Below are positions 38,901 to 47,060 of a stretch of DNA of 64,000 nt, piece after piece (the first letter of the stretch is position 1; each line of letters starts with the position of its first letter). A program made the position numbers and the translations under genes. The DNA is from Apostichopus japonicus (taxonomy: Eukaryota > Echinodermata > Holothuroidea > Aspidochirotida > Stichopodidae): assembly GCF_037975245.1 (NCBI RefSeq), contig NC_092583.1, positions 8,198,764-8,262,763 on the forward strand, given 5' to 3'. The notes under the pieces are model-generated. The model had not been told where the DNA came from. It worked only from the letters and a program-made list of their open reading frames with translations, and did no database searches.

Positions 38901-41900
38901 CCTTACAATATATACGTAAAATACATTACAGTGGACGATATCAACCCTGCCTAGCTCCCCTGTCTCAAATATTTTTGAGTGAACGAATTACATTCTCAAT
39001 TGGGAGATCAACATTGTCTCCTTCCAAATATAATATTTTGGGCCAGATTTCACTAAGTTTCGTGTAAGTAGAGATATCAATAATAAATAAATATGCCATT
39101 TCTGTATACACATGGAAATACAGCTCCTAGATTTTGAGCCATCGCATCTATTCTAATTCGTGCTTCTCACTTTGGGAGGGTTGGGGATGGGTGGGAAATG
39201 CATATACGACATATAGTTGTAAGGTACTAAATATTGATTAAAAAAAAATGAGTTCATGTGAGGCAGTAAATTAGAAATTGATTACTTTTCTTACCCAACG
39301 TTAAATCATCACTTTGCTCATTTTTCTAAGTTGACCTCATTTCTAATGGACAAATTTGATCGTTGTTTATGTATTGCTCTTAATGATTGCAAATGTTGTT
39401 CATTTCACTAGAAAATGTGCGAGCGCCTCGACTGCGCCATCAATCTCAGCAGGAGGCAGCCTCGATATTGGAGTAGCACTTGGTAAAGACGGCTTCAACT
39501 GTACTTTATATGATTATGACTTTAACTGCTCTCCGTGTGGAATAGGCACTTATGGTGATACAATCACTGGTGGGTGCCACTCATGTCCAATAGGTAAAGT
39601 ATTTGTAACATAATGTAGGACAGGCTCATTTATGATATGCAAAACATGGGTGAAGGTAACACTCTAGAAACGTGAAGACATCAATATTCTATTGTATTAA
39701 GAATGAATTAAATAAGTTACTTAAATTGATCATTTATAAATGGGAATCTACATTTGATGGAACTTTGTTGTCGAAAACGAATAGCCATGAATTTATAACC
39801 TTGTACTTGATTCACCCAACAAGAAACATTGCCTTTTCGGATAGTGTAACTGTTCCGTTGTCATATATAGTTCAATTGATTTAATAAAACCTCGACAAAT
39901 TAAACCGTCTGAATATATCAATCGCTGTACTGTACATGATACAAATTTCGCTGTTACTACTAAACACTTATTAATATTGCTCGATATTTGTAACCTTTAA
40001 AATGCTAAAATGCTCTAAACCTCCCAGCTCTTCCAGACGTATGCGAAGTTAAATTAGACAATGCGATGTCCAAGGGATAGAATTTCCGGTCTACACTAGT
40101 ATTAGGCCACCAATAGCCAACAGGGCAAAACTATTTCCAAGAAGACCAAATAATGGTCATTAATTTTCAACAGTCAGTTTACTGCCATCCTCAAAGCATT
40201 TCTCGTCACTCTGCCATTGACTTTCCAATTGAACAGATCTCAACGTTTGTGATTTTTAGAAGAACCTGGACGTGAATTAACAATCTAGGGTAAAATATGC
40301 GTTATTCAACCTATTTTTAATCTTTTTATCTTAATATATGAGATTTTTGTTTAAAGGAGGCTTCTACGAGGATCAAATTGCACAAACAATGTCGTCACAC
40401 ACCGGGCAAATACCATGCAAGCTATGTAATGAGGGAACTTACGTCAAAGAAGGACAAGGTACTTCGGCAAAAGATTGTGAAGTTTGTCCTGAAGGAACCA
40501 GACAAGATATACATGCTGGTTTTCGTGCCTGTTCTTGTAAAGATGATTACGCACGTACCGATCGCTATGGACCTTGCTATCTCTGCCTCGAAAGAGGTCT
40601 GAATTGCAGCCAGGACTTCCAGGCTCTTCTTCCGGGGTTCATGTGGAATTGGACCATCCCAGGTGCAAATCTCAGTAACTACAAACAATTTGTGGCGAAT
40701 CTACAGACGATCGACGACCCTTTAACTTTACCTGCCAATTATACAGAGGAAATCCCACGAATATTCATCTGTCCACGCAAAAAAAGCTGCGCCAATAATC
40801 ATAATAGCATAGAAGGCAATTGCGCTAAGGGGTATAAAGGATGGCTTTGTACTAATTGTGAAGCTGGGTACTATTCTGTGCTTACCTCATGTGTACCGTG
40901 TCCTAGATTAGCCATTCTTATCGCAGAGAGCTGTGTGTTCTTTTTTGTCTGCGCATTGGCTTGTTTCTTGTTAACTTGGCAAATAAAGCGAAAAGCTGAA
41001 AAAGGACGACATGCACGATCATTTGTTGATGTTATTATTGCAAGAATAAAGATCTTGCTTGGGTTCTATCAAGTTATTGGCGAGATATTTACATCATTGC
41101 ACGACATCAAATGGACTGGACCGTTGGTTATCTTGGGAAAGTTTATTTCAGCCTTTGAAATAAATATACTGCGCCTGTTTGTAAGACCAAGATGCTTCGA
41201 TGAGAAACTTGACCTCAACCCTAAGATACAATTCATAATCGGGGCGATTTCACCTGTAGTGATAGTTCTTATCCCCTTCTTGTTTTATCAAGCAAAGAAA
41301 CTTTACGTAATCATGAGATTTTCTCCTGTCATCCGCATGTCTCTTCGATCCCATTTCCAAAACCTGGAAACACGTCTCTTTGCATGTGTTGTTGTCCTGT
41401 TGTTTGTTATTTACCCACCAGTATGCTCCGTTATCTTCAGCCTTTATCCAATGGCCTGTAAGCCATTTTACCTCAACCAAGACCAAACGTACAATATCAC
41501 CCGTCTTCGATCTGATTTGGACGTCGATTGCACAAGTCTGCAAGTGTACCACATATTCGCCTTTATCCTCACGGTGATTTACGTGATTGCATTTCCAGCA
41601 GCTCTTCTCTATCTCCTCTGTAAGAATTTGTACTGGCTCCCTAGGAAGGCAGATTCATTGACAGAAGATTTATCTCATGAAAACACAGACGAATCACATG
41701 ATTCCTTAATAGCAAACGACTCCCAAAAATACCCATCTCCTCCAACATGGTTGAACTTCCTCTGTGAAAACTACAAGAAAGAATTCTGGTTCTGGGAAAT
41801 CGTGGAATTAGCTCGGAAGGTCACGCAAACACTTCTCATAACCCTGTTTGGTTGGGAAGACAGACTGACTGTCATTATCACAACCTGTATCTCCGTCCTC

Positions 41901-43995
41901 TTCCTTCTCCTTCATGCACGATACAGACCAATGAAGAGCTCGTATGAGCAGGGTCTTCAGGTGAGTCATAAGAGTGTAGTTGTATCAATTCCTTCCTAAC
42001 TCAAAACTGAATTTATCTGTGCCAAGTTTCTTTATTACAATGTAACCGAACAACATATTGTACAAACGTAACTGATCTATATATTGTGATTTCAGATGTT
42101 TTCTCTGACGGTAATTTTCATCAACGTTATCGTTGCTGCCAATGAATTCCCCAATGAAGAGGAAGTTCCACTCTCAGTCCTTCTTGTGTTGTTAAACATC
42201 ATTGTCCTTGTGATCATTGGAGGTAAAATAAAACAGTTTGTTTAATATTGCTTTCATGAACAAGCAATTTTGCACGGTTTAACGATGAATAAACCCAATC
42301 TTGATTCATTTCAAAATTATTATAAATAAGTCATCGTATCAATGTATAACAAGTCGACAACCACGAGCATAAATATCAAATCGTTTCATTCGTTTTCTGT
42401 TTTTTACATAATCTCTTGAATGATGTACATATCGACTCTGGGATGACAAGCTTTTAAGCTATCGTCCGTATTTGACGAACAGTTTGCCATGTCATAACGA
42501 GTACATAGCAGATACAAAACACACAACTAATCGTTGCCGGTTGACATCCCGGCAATCCGGTCCACTAAGGCTAGACATTTAATTATTTGGCAGACCCAAA
42601 GATCAGGCCTAACAGAACAGTACCATAGAAACTGCATTATTCGGACCTCTTTGTCCGGTTCCTTTTTAGTCTGGATCCGCTATCAAATCATTCTTTAGAA
42701 TACTTGATATGTATCGTCAGTTTGTCATTGATCAAACTCTAAACTTGATTTGTATTTCGGTCAGTATATCAGCTACATCACAATAAAATGTGTAATGCAG
42801 GATAATGAGGCTTGTGTCAACAGTTGTTTACACTACATTTTGGATATGCTTAACCTTAACAACCTTACTTTTCTGGTGACAGTGAAGGTTTGGAAAACAA
42901 ACACGTACTAGGGCCCGGCTGGCTTGAATTGCTCTCTAAAGGATGTTCCCTAATATTACGAGAAGTTACGGTCAAACTCACCACCCTGAAATGAATGTTG
43001 CGAAGGGATCGAATGAGTCACAAAACCTGCCATCGTTATTTGTCTTGATAGAAATAAATCTTATGAACAAATTCTCCAAAAATCTATGAAAAATCTTATT
43101 TCCATTTGGGAGATAAATTCCATTCATGAGAGATTCAATATTTCTCCCACAACCTTCAGCAAGTCCCGAATCTGACTTTATTACAAGTTTATTTTCTTCC
43201 ATGGAGATGGGTTTGCAAATGTTTAATCTAAAATATTGAAGCTCCTAACATGACCAAAATGAGGACAGGGGTTTCACTTTCAACCATGCTATAGAATTAA
43301 CCTTGAAAATATGAAAAGAACAACAATGACAAAGTTAAAATTTCCGATCCTAGTGGCATTATAAACACAGAGATCTCCCAAACGGAACAAGATATTATTT
43401 AGTTGTTTTGGGGAACTGTTCTCCACAATAATATCTTTCATATCTGCTTCAAGGTTTTGGTTGGGTTTGTGGCATTTTTAACTCTTTACTAGTGTTGCAT
43501 AAAGTATTGCATGGAACTTGACTTAATGTTCGGAAGAACTTCTGTTCTCAGAGAGTGTCAATTATGAATGAAAAATTTTGGATGAGTTGGTTATTACTCT
43601 CGAAGATCGTTAATGCATGGGTTTGAGAATGGTTTCAACCGTTATACTGCACGTGCTAGAGGAGTTGGGGATTTTGTGTTAAGGTATTTTTGTTGTTCAT
43701 AATGGTCATTGACGGAGACAGATAAGAAGAGTACCATGCTGACGAACTGCATATTTTAAATCGCCTTACCTTTGTAATATAACACGAAACTAGGGTACCC
43801 GATCTTTTTTCCTAACGGTTCAGCTTCCGATTCCAACTTGTACGGATAATGCCAATTTGACAATACTATGTTTTTGCCCCTTATTTGCTAGGAGAGTTTC
43901 TGGTGACAATAGTGATTCATCTAAAATGGATCTTAGTCGCAGCCAGGAACTGTATCACTCAAAGGATCCACAGAAGCAATCAAGATCACGAGTGA
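15083..43995 (+). CDS. LRR / cysteine-rich / multipass membrane receptor-like protein (28 exons)
   Basis: Coding exons read by eye: 15083-15203, 16114-16237, 18358-18429, 19567-19638, 20220-20291, 21255-21326, 22642-22713, 23360-23431, 24841-24912, 25537-25608, 25713-25784, 28373-28444, 28698-28769, 33126-33197, 33632-33703, 34318-34389, 35602-35673, 36161-36232, 36728-36877, 37365-37433, 37891-37959, 38132-38203, 38687-38743, 38932-39063, 39412-39593, 40357-41960, 42096-42222, 43892-43995. They sum to 3963 nt, 1320 aa, with an unbroken frame and GT-AG junctions. Predicted order: signal peptide (1-22), LRR N-cap (41-81), about 21 LRRs (82-585), cap-like region (586-648), Cys-rich segment (649-890), about nine membrane helices (893-1310) and a short basic tail. 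It should be a surface protein with an LRR ectodomain; ligand and signalling are unknown. The total is in frame, but extra exons in the largest introns (16238-18357, 28770-33125) cannot be excluded. It is not a classical LGR: the helices do not show rhodopsin-family motifs. Confidence 0.85.
15913..16010 (-). repeat. tRNA-Ser/Leu-like relic, possible SINE head
   Basis: Reading the minus strand from about 16010, TGGCCGAGTGGATAAAGGCG matches the A-box and D-arm of type II (Ser/Leu) tRNAs. It is followed by a stem GGGAG/CTCCC like a long variable arm and GTGG...CCAC near a poor B-box. The acceptor stem does not pair, so this is not a functional tRNA. A tRNA-derived SINE head or pseudogene is likely. 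It lies in intron 1 of the receptor gene. Confidence 0.4.
16780..16980 (+). mobile_element. 3' end of a non-LTR retrotransposon, plus orientation
   Basis: The segment ends in GCAATAAAGAGAATCTGAATCTGAAT, a polyadenylation-like AATAAA followed by a short GAATCT repeat, which is typical of LINE 3' tails. It abuts a minus-strand RT remnant at 16990-17640, suggesting insertion of one element next to or into another. Confidence 0.55.
16990..17640 (-). pseudogene. LINE reverse transcriptase remnant (L1/Tx1-like)
   Basis: On the minus strand the conceptual translation, broken by stops and frame changes, contains the RT catalytic motif QYADDTCIYP (about 17638-17598), then LEKCYLFPFS, a helix-rich stretch, FNWSGKPDKIKR near 17220 and DGGLKVKDIHGLKNSLKC near 17190. 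These are landmarks of the C-terminal half of LINE RT. The WxGKPDKIKR and GGLKxxDI pair fits L1/Tx1-type elements best. The copy is a degenerate fragment in intron 2 of the receptor gene. It retains neither an intact frame nor an endonuclease. Confidence 0.72.
17728..17785. repeat. TGAA-type microsatellite
   Basis: Imperfect GAATGAATGGATGAATGAA units over about 58 bases in a receptor-gene intron. No function is visible. Confidence 0.8.
18080..18250. repeat. Tandem repeat, about 48-bp unit, 3.5 copies
   Basis: The phrase GAGTGGTATGCGTAAATGG begins at 18080, 18128, 18175 and 18228, with AATGTCGCAGATCTAGT in the first three units. The last copy is partial and diverged. It lies about 110 bases upstream of the first LRR exon. 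Confidence 0.85.
18358..38203 (+). CDS. Receptor exons 3-22: leucine-rich repeat array
   Basis: Sixteen consecutive exons (18358 to 36232) are each exactly 72 bp. Each begins and ends in phase 2 and encodes one 24-residue LRR, for example LDLSENRLQSLPTNIFADLS and LDLSGNKLQTLPTKLFADIS. Exon 36728-36877 (150 bp) fuses two LRRs. Exons 37365-37433 and 37891-37959 are 69 bp, and 38132-38203 is 72 bp. The repeat fits the typical extracellular LxxLxLxxNxLxxLPxxxFxGLxxL class. Introns cut the same leucine codon each time, a layout that allows repeats to be gained or lost without frame damage. The intron segments hold only repeats described separately. Confidence 0.9.
19740..20006 (+). mobile_element. 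Probable LINE or SINE 3' tail
   Basis: A pyrimidine-rich start is followed by about 200 bases ending in GGAAAATAAACTTGAAACTTGAAATT. An AATAAA-type signal running into short CTTGAAA repeats is a common non-LTR retrotransposon ending. It has no coding sequence. It sits in the intron after the exon at 19567-19638. Confidence 0.4.
20323..20519. repeat. GATATC-rich 12-bp satellite
   Basis: About 15 tandem units of GGGATATCATAA-like sequence, most containing the palindrome GATATC. The array starts only about 31 bases after the donor of the exon ending at 20291, so it occupies the 5' end of that intron. Confidence 0.9.
20865..20936. repeat. TA microsatellite
   Basis: About 70 bases of TA with one TTTA interruption near 20882, in a receptor-gene intron. 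Confidence 0.95.
23483..23735. other. GC-rich island within an AT-rich intron
   Basis: This block starts GCGGCGGCCAGTGCC, carries GATGTGGCCGGT repeated about three times (23499-23530), and ends CCCGGGAGTAGC. Base composition changes sharply at both edges. Open frames cross it on both strands, but none shows a recognisable motif or splice context. It may be an inserted element or a short foreign fragment. Confidence 0.5.
25100..25310. repeat. Dispersed repeat copy, inverted orientation
   Basis: CACAGAATGCCCCATTGACGT, TAGGAGCCCTGCTTCAATGACCC, CTCCTTTATAAAATCATTCGTTC and CCCAGAAAGGTCCAG align in order with 46660-46815. They match the family described at 5870-6110. No coding sequence. Confidence 0.6.
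25627..25672. repeat. TG/CA microsatellite
   Basis: GTGTGTGCGCGTGTGTGCGTGTGCATGTGTGTG-type alternating purine-pyrimidine DNA in the short intron between LRR exons 25537-25608 and 25713-25784. Such sequence can adopt Z-DNA. Confidence 0.85.
25964..27890. mobile_element. hAT-like composite element, copy 2
   Basis: It starts CAGGCGCGTATCCAGG and ends CCTGGATACGCGCCTG, perfect 16-bp inverted ends. The interior is colinear with copy 1 at 11793-13755, including the purine tract, poly-C run, the MITE-like block, the nested element with the same TGTGTAGT duplication, and the terminal block. Differences are scattered substitutions and small indels; copy 2 lacks the G-run after the left TIR. Flanking DNA differs from copy 1. 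It lies inside an intron of the receptor gene (25785-28372). Confidence 0.85.
26773..27215. mobile_element. Nested hAT-like MITE in composite 2
   Basis: Same element and same position as 12634-13079. It starts CAAAGGCGTAGGAGCC and ends GGACCTACGCCTATG, with the 8-bp duplication TGTGTAGT at 26765-26772 and 27216-27223. The central CpG palindrome CGCGCGCTTCGCGCGCG is kept, with its arms arranged slightly differently from copy 1. Confidence 0.88.
27891..28079. repeat. TA-rich compound microsatellite
   Basis: TA tracts interrupted twice by the same ACATATATATAATATAAATATATATT segment, so a higher-order unit of about 80 bases is itself duplicated. It abuts the right end of composite 2. Confidence 0.9.
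28783..28890. repeat. TA-rich compound microsatellite
   Basis: Imperfect TATATACATATATAT units directly after the exon ending at 28769, immediately before the first GTGACTCGCGTGAC motif. Confidence 0.85.
28912..30587. repeat. Dispersed GTGACTCGCGTGAC motif array
   Basis: The 14-base motif GTGACTCGCGTGAC is exact at 28912, 29077, 29267, 29289, 30048, 30062 and 30574. One-base or edge variants stand at 30227 (CTCACG), 30397 (last C to G) and 30410 (first T to G). All are in the same orientation. The motif is itself a direct repeat of GTGAC around TCGC. Spacing is irregular (0 to about 750 bases), and the DNA between copies is AT-rich and mostly unrelated, except for the duplication at 30012-30683. 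It fills much of the 5' half of the largest receptor-gene intron. The function is unknown. Confidence 0.85.
30012..30683. repeat. Tandem duplication, about 348-bp unit, two copies
   Basis: Copy 1 (30012-about 30356) and copy 2 (30361-about 30683) both run from CACAGTAAATAG.TAGAAACAC, through CTTTTGGTATCTATGTGAAG, to GAGCACTAT.CTA.AGCAAATAT. They differ by scattered substitutions and small indels. Each copy carries two or three GTGACTCGCGTGAC-type motifs, so part of the motif array arose by this duplication. Copy 2 runs into a TA tract. Confidence 0.9.
30684..30731. repeat. TA microsatellite
   Basis: About 48 bases of TA between the 348-bp repeat and the 5' end of the Penelope-like element. 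Confidence 0.95.
30807..32540 (+). pseudogene. Penelope-like reverse transcriptase with GIY-YIG endonuclease, one in-frame stop
   Basis: The frame is open well upstream of the GTG at 30807, so this is not a true start. Motifs in order: FYFLPKIHKEGNPGRPIIS (RT fingers), LDVSSLYTNIP (motif A, catalytic Asp), [21 protein letters not shown] (motif B), RYIDDIFMIW (motif C), an FLDTTV block, a linker with CTQNCKTC (possible metal site), then VIYLIYCNICNLQYIGES (GIY-YIG) with conserved RxxxHRS and a late FWELxLK...FGLN. A TAA codon at 31398-31400 falls immediately before RYIDD, separating motifs B and C in the same frame. Apart from that stop and the missing 5' end the frame is clean, so decay is recent. 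It encodes reverse transcription and target cleavage functions of the element. Confidence 0.9.
32533..32570 (+). repeat. Twin palindromes at the end of the PLE frame
   Basis: The 18-base string CGGATTAAAATAATCCGA occurs exactly at 32533-32550 and 32553-32570. Each copy has 7-bp arms (CGGATTA / TAATCCG) around AAA and could form a small hairpin. The stop TAA of the PLE frame (32538-32540) lies within the first palindrome. Confidence 0.9.
32698..32724 (+). ncRNA. Candidate hammerhead ribozyme core of the PLE
   Basis: CTGAAGA (32698-32704) fits the CUGANGA core. GAGC (32706-32709) pairs with GCTC (32717-32720) as stem II, and GAAA follows at 32721-32724. Hammerhead motifs are known in the tails of Penelope-like elements, often with an extra A before stem II as here. 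Stems I and III are not convincingly paired, so activity is uncertain. It lies about 160 bases after the PLE stop codon. Confidence 0.55.
32854..32937. repeat. TA microsatellite
   Basis: About 84 bases of TA at the 3' side of the Penelope-like element, about 190 bases before the exon at 33126. Confidence 0.95.
35199..35484. mobile_element. hAT-like MITE with perfect 8-bp target duplication
   Basis: This 286-bp element begins CAGGCGCGTAGCCAAAG and ends TCGCTACGCCCCTG. It is flanked by ATGCTGCA at 35191-35198 and 35485-35492. The interior (poly-C, GATATCGCTAGTAATTTCG, TTACAAGGCCTGGGAAGTG, GGTGGCGCTACGCTTA) matches blocks inside both composite elements, so this is the stand-alone form of that family. 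It lies in the receptor intron before the exon at 35602. Confidence 0.93.
37597..37652. repeat. AAC/AAAC microsatellite
   Basis: Imperfect AACAACAAAC units in the intron between exons 37365-37433 and 37891-37959. Confidence 0.85.
38687..39593 (+). CDS. Receptor exons 23-25: LRR C-side and first cysteine-rich segment
   Basis: Exons 38687-38743 (57 bp) and 38932-39063 (132 bp) keep phase 2 and encode a region with few cysteines that follows the last LRR. Exon 39412-39593 changes to phase 1 and encodes NCSPCGIGTYGDTITGGCHSCPIG, the CxxCxxGTY...CxxCPxG pattern of ephrin-receptor-like (GCC2/GCC3) modules. The pattern continues in the next exon. This is family resemblance seen by motif, not a domain search. 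Confidence 0.75.
40357..43995 (+). CDS. Receptor exons 26-28: Cys-rich stalk and multipass membrane module
   Basis: Exon 26 (40357-41960, 1604 bp) is one large uninterrupted exon. It opens with more CxxC..GTY..G repeats (IPCKLCNEGTYVKEGQG, CEVCPEGTR), then GYKGWLCTNCEAGYYS before the first helix at about residue 893. Hydrophobic segments lie near 893-917, 934-958, 962-982, 1000-1022, 1049-1073, 1105-1131, 1197-1230. Exon 27 (42096-42222) adds MFSLTVIFINVIVAAN and a second helix that continues across the junction into exon 28 (43892-43995), with stop TGA at 43993. Before the last helices stands KEFWFWEIVELARKVTQTLL and, after it, RYRPMKSSYEQG, which look like conserved signature motifs. I recall similar modules next to ephrin-receptor-like repeats in uncharacterised predicted proteins, but no assigned function. 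Confidence 0.82.
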
Positions 43996-46104
43996 CTGGA
44001 ACCAGCCTTTATTATTTGTCAGAGAGGCCAGAGAGTGGAGATTTAACTGAAACTTGTAAAAAGGAAAAGACATTGAAGGATTTAAGAAATGATTTTAATT
44101 TGTTTGTCGCTTTGTCAGTCATTTTCATTGTTTGTCAATTAGTCAGTCATTTTCATTGAGCACTTCTCATTCAAACACAGAGTAAATTTTGAAAATCTTG
44201 TAAATAATTAGCGTACCTATACTTACGAATTCCATCCCAAGTTTGTAGACTCTCGAGTTGTTAAGGGTTTTAACTTATCATATTAATGGATTTAAAAGAA
44301 TTCCTCATCGTAAAATAATTCTGATGTACAAACAATAGGTGGTATTTGGTATTTACTTTGGTATCATCTTCTTGAACTTTATCATAGTACATATTCTGAA
44401 AGTTATAAGAATATTCGCAGCGTTAACTTGTACAGATGCATAATTGAGGCACGAGGCATTTGAGTTTAGAGAGCGACGATATGAGTTCAATGAAGATAGT
44501 TCTAAGTGAGTGCATATAACAGTGCAGGAAAGAGGATTTAATAGTTGGTCAATGGCAAAGAACGACTTAATCACTTTAGCATTACTATAACTTCGTGCAA
44601 GAGGGGTGGGGGAGGGGAGCTTACAGTATGGGATGACTGTAGGCAAAACTATTCATTTGGATGTGTTCTATAATATTCGCTACCGTTAGCAAACACTTCA
44701 ATGCAAACGGCATTAGTAACCAGTTTTTAAGCTTGAGAAATGACCCTAGAAACACCAGATACTCATCATTTGACCGACTGGACTATACGAACAATTGGTA
44801 TTGGAAATAATACACTAGCAGAAGCATCCCACCTCCCTTGACGTTACACCTTTCATACGTACCATTGTAATGGTAATGCCATGACCTGCCAAAAAAAGGG
44901 GGTTTTATGTAAAAGATCAAGGCTATCAATACATGCACACACCACGTTGTATATGACCAGTGTAAACTTCTATGAATTTGAAGTAGTTATAAAATGTACA
45001 ATAAAATGAAACCAAGTGAAGTACAGCTTGACAAAACCGAAATTAGATTTATTGAAGGCACTGTCCCTATAGCAACAATCAATGCTCAAGTTCATGTAAC
45101 TGTTGTGAATAAGATATGATTGGTATTGTTTATCGCTAATGAAATGCTCATGCTAATATGTACGTCCTTTGTAATGTTTAAACCAATTGAGCATATCAAA
45201 GTATCTAGCAAATTGTGATGTCAATGTAGCATTTCTTTAAAATTAAGCTATTGGTCACTTCGTCAAAACTTTGCCAATATCTGGGTCGCAAACTTCTAAT
45301 TTAGGGCAGGATTTTAGTCTTCGTATGCGATGGTTTAAGAAAAGAAACTTTAGTGCTGCTGATGTTTTTATGACTATTACGGTTCTCAAGATATAATCTT
45401 TAAATTCTGCTAATAATTTGGAATGCCACACTCAGGTAACATTGGTCATGACAACGGGTCCTCACTACAGGATTAAATGTTAATGTTCGTACATTGTTTT
45501 GTAAATTCTAACATCTCTAAATATTTGTTGCAATACTTATTCATTTCAATAACATAACACCATTCGATTACATTAAGCACTATTTGTCCAAGACAAATCT
45601 GTCACACATTGTAAACAAACAAGTCCTTTGAGGCCATAAACTTCTTACGTTCACTTATTGCGTTTTATATGCAAATTGCCCGAATAGTCTGTGTGGTAGA
45701 TTATATAGTCCAGTCACTTTAATTGATGAGCCCCAGTTTTAAATTGGATCATCTGAAAACTATATGTAAGTGTTAAAGGAAACAACATTGAATGTTAGAA
45801 ATGTTGTCTACAACGTATGAAAATGACTATTTTGTGCTTAAAGTCGCCTTTTAAATAAACCGTAAGCCCACTGGATTTGATACTGGATAAGATTTTCTCT
45901 CTGGACATTGACCGTTGACTTTCGTGAATGATGATATGTTGGGTTACGTTCAGAGGTGAAAGGTAACTTCAAGTCCTTTAATACATGAGAATTGAATGTT
46001 CATGTCGTATAGTTAAAAAAACGTCACTTTCATTGGTTAATCTGCTTCCGCGATTAATTATTTATCATAACGTCAGCGGTCAAAGGTCATATAGTCACTT
46101 TTGG
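43996..46104. other. Receptor 3' flank and intergenic DNA
   Basis: After the receptor stop there is AT-rich DNA without a recognised gene. AATAAA at 45000-45005 is a possible but distant polyadenylation signal for the receptor. A diverged dispersed repeat lies at 45590-45760, the partner of 6640-6860. No coding exon was recognised. Confidence 0.5.
45590..45760. repeat. Dispersed repeat copy, partner of 6640-6860
   Basis: It contains CTGTCACACATTGTAAACAA and TATAGTCCAGTCACTTTAA followed by TTGATGAGCC, aligned in order with the copy in the lectin gene region. It is too diverged to define ends. Confidence 0.55.
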
Positions 46105-47060
46105 AATGAGATCTGTGATTTCGTATTTTGTATTTTAGTGACAGATGTTGTTTGTCGCTATTCGTCTATGCGTATATATATAATTTTCAGAACCTCAGAC
46201 GAAGCTGTACTTCCCCCAAATTTCCCAAAATAAATGTACGTTAACGATTACTTTTGCTTTTGAGGCTCTGCTGGTAAACCCTGTTCACGCAGGAAGTTGA
46301 GAACTACCCGGTTCACGAAATAGCCCGAATGTTTCCTTTCTGGGCAGCCTTTCCTAGGAATAGAAATTATATTGCGATGCATAAATTACTTTAAACCGAT
46401 GGGTAATGACCACAGTCAGATGGCCTTTCACGTGTGCAGTGGCGTAAGAAAGTAGGGGGGGGGGGGGAGGCAAGACCTCCATAGATGGGAGTTGGTTTCA
46501 ATGACCACTTGAAGGCATCCTCTATTTTATAAAATGCTCCAAGGACATCTAGCTCTCCTATAAATATTCATGTCGCTACCTAAATCAGTCAGGTTCATTT
46601 GGAAGTTTATTATTATTGATTGGCACCATCTTGTATATCATGTATATAACAACAAAGCCACAGAATGCACCATTTGACGTTTAAAACTTTCATTTTTTTC
46701 TGGAGGTGGACCCCACAAACCACCCCAACATAGGAGTCGACTAAAATGACCCAAGTAAATCCCCCTCCTTTATCATATCCTTTGTTCGCTTCAGGCCCTT
46801 CCAAGAAAGTTCAGCCCAATATCTTGATCAGTTTTCAATTTGTCAATTTCTGCACCCCGTTATATACACAGAAATACACTGTGCTAAAATCGAAGGAGGT
46901 CATCAAACACTTTTGAATAGCTACTATATGTCATCGTTATTTATATACCATAATACGTCATCCATATTTGTATTAAGTCAACAGTTATCTCGGAACTTCA
47001 AGTCTAAACGTGGCAGTAACCAATATGTTGAACCTGTGTTTCAAAACCGCGCGGTAATAT
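46105..47060. repeat. Large dispersed repeat, inverted partner at 63185-64000
   Basis: Most of this stretch matches the reverse complement of the window's last 800 bases. Shared landmarks include CCTCAGACGAAGCTGTACTTCCC, ATGTACGTTAACGATTACTTTTG, TCCATAGATGGGAGTTGGTT, CACAGAATGCACCATTTGACG, TAGGAGTCGACTAAAATGACC and AGTCAACAGTTA. This copy has an extra stretch of about 160 bases near 46280-46440, ending at CAGTGGCGTAAGAAAG, a hAT-like end. No protein is encoded. The remaining 47061-47993 shows no feature. Confidence 0.8.

Noticed and set aside
43857-44159. 100-codon frame overlapping the last receptor exon
   Set aside because: The spliced frame from 42222 enters 43892 in a different frame and gives a membrane helix with a stop at 43993, which fits the protein better.
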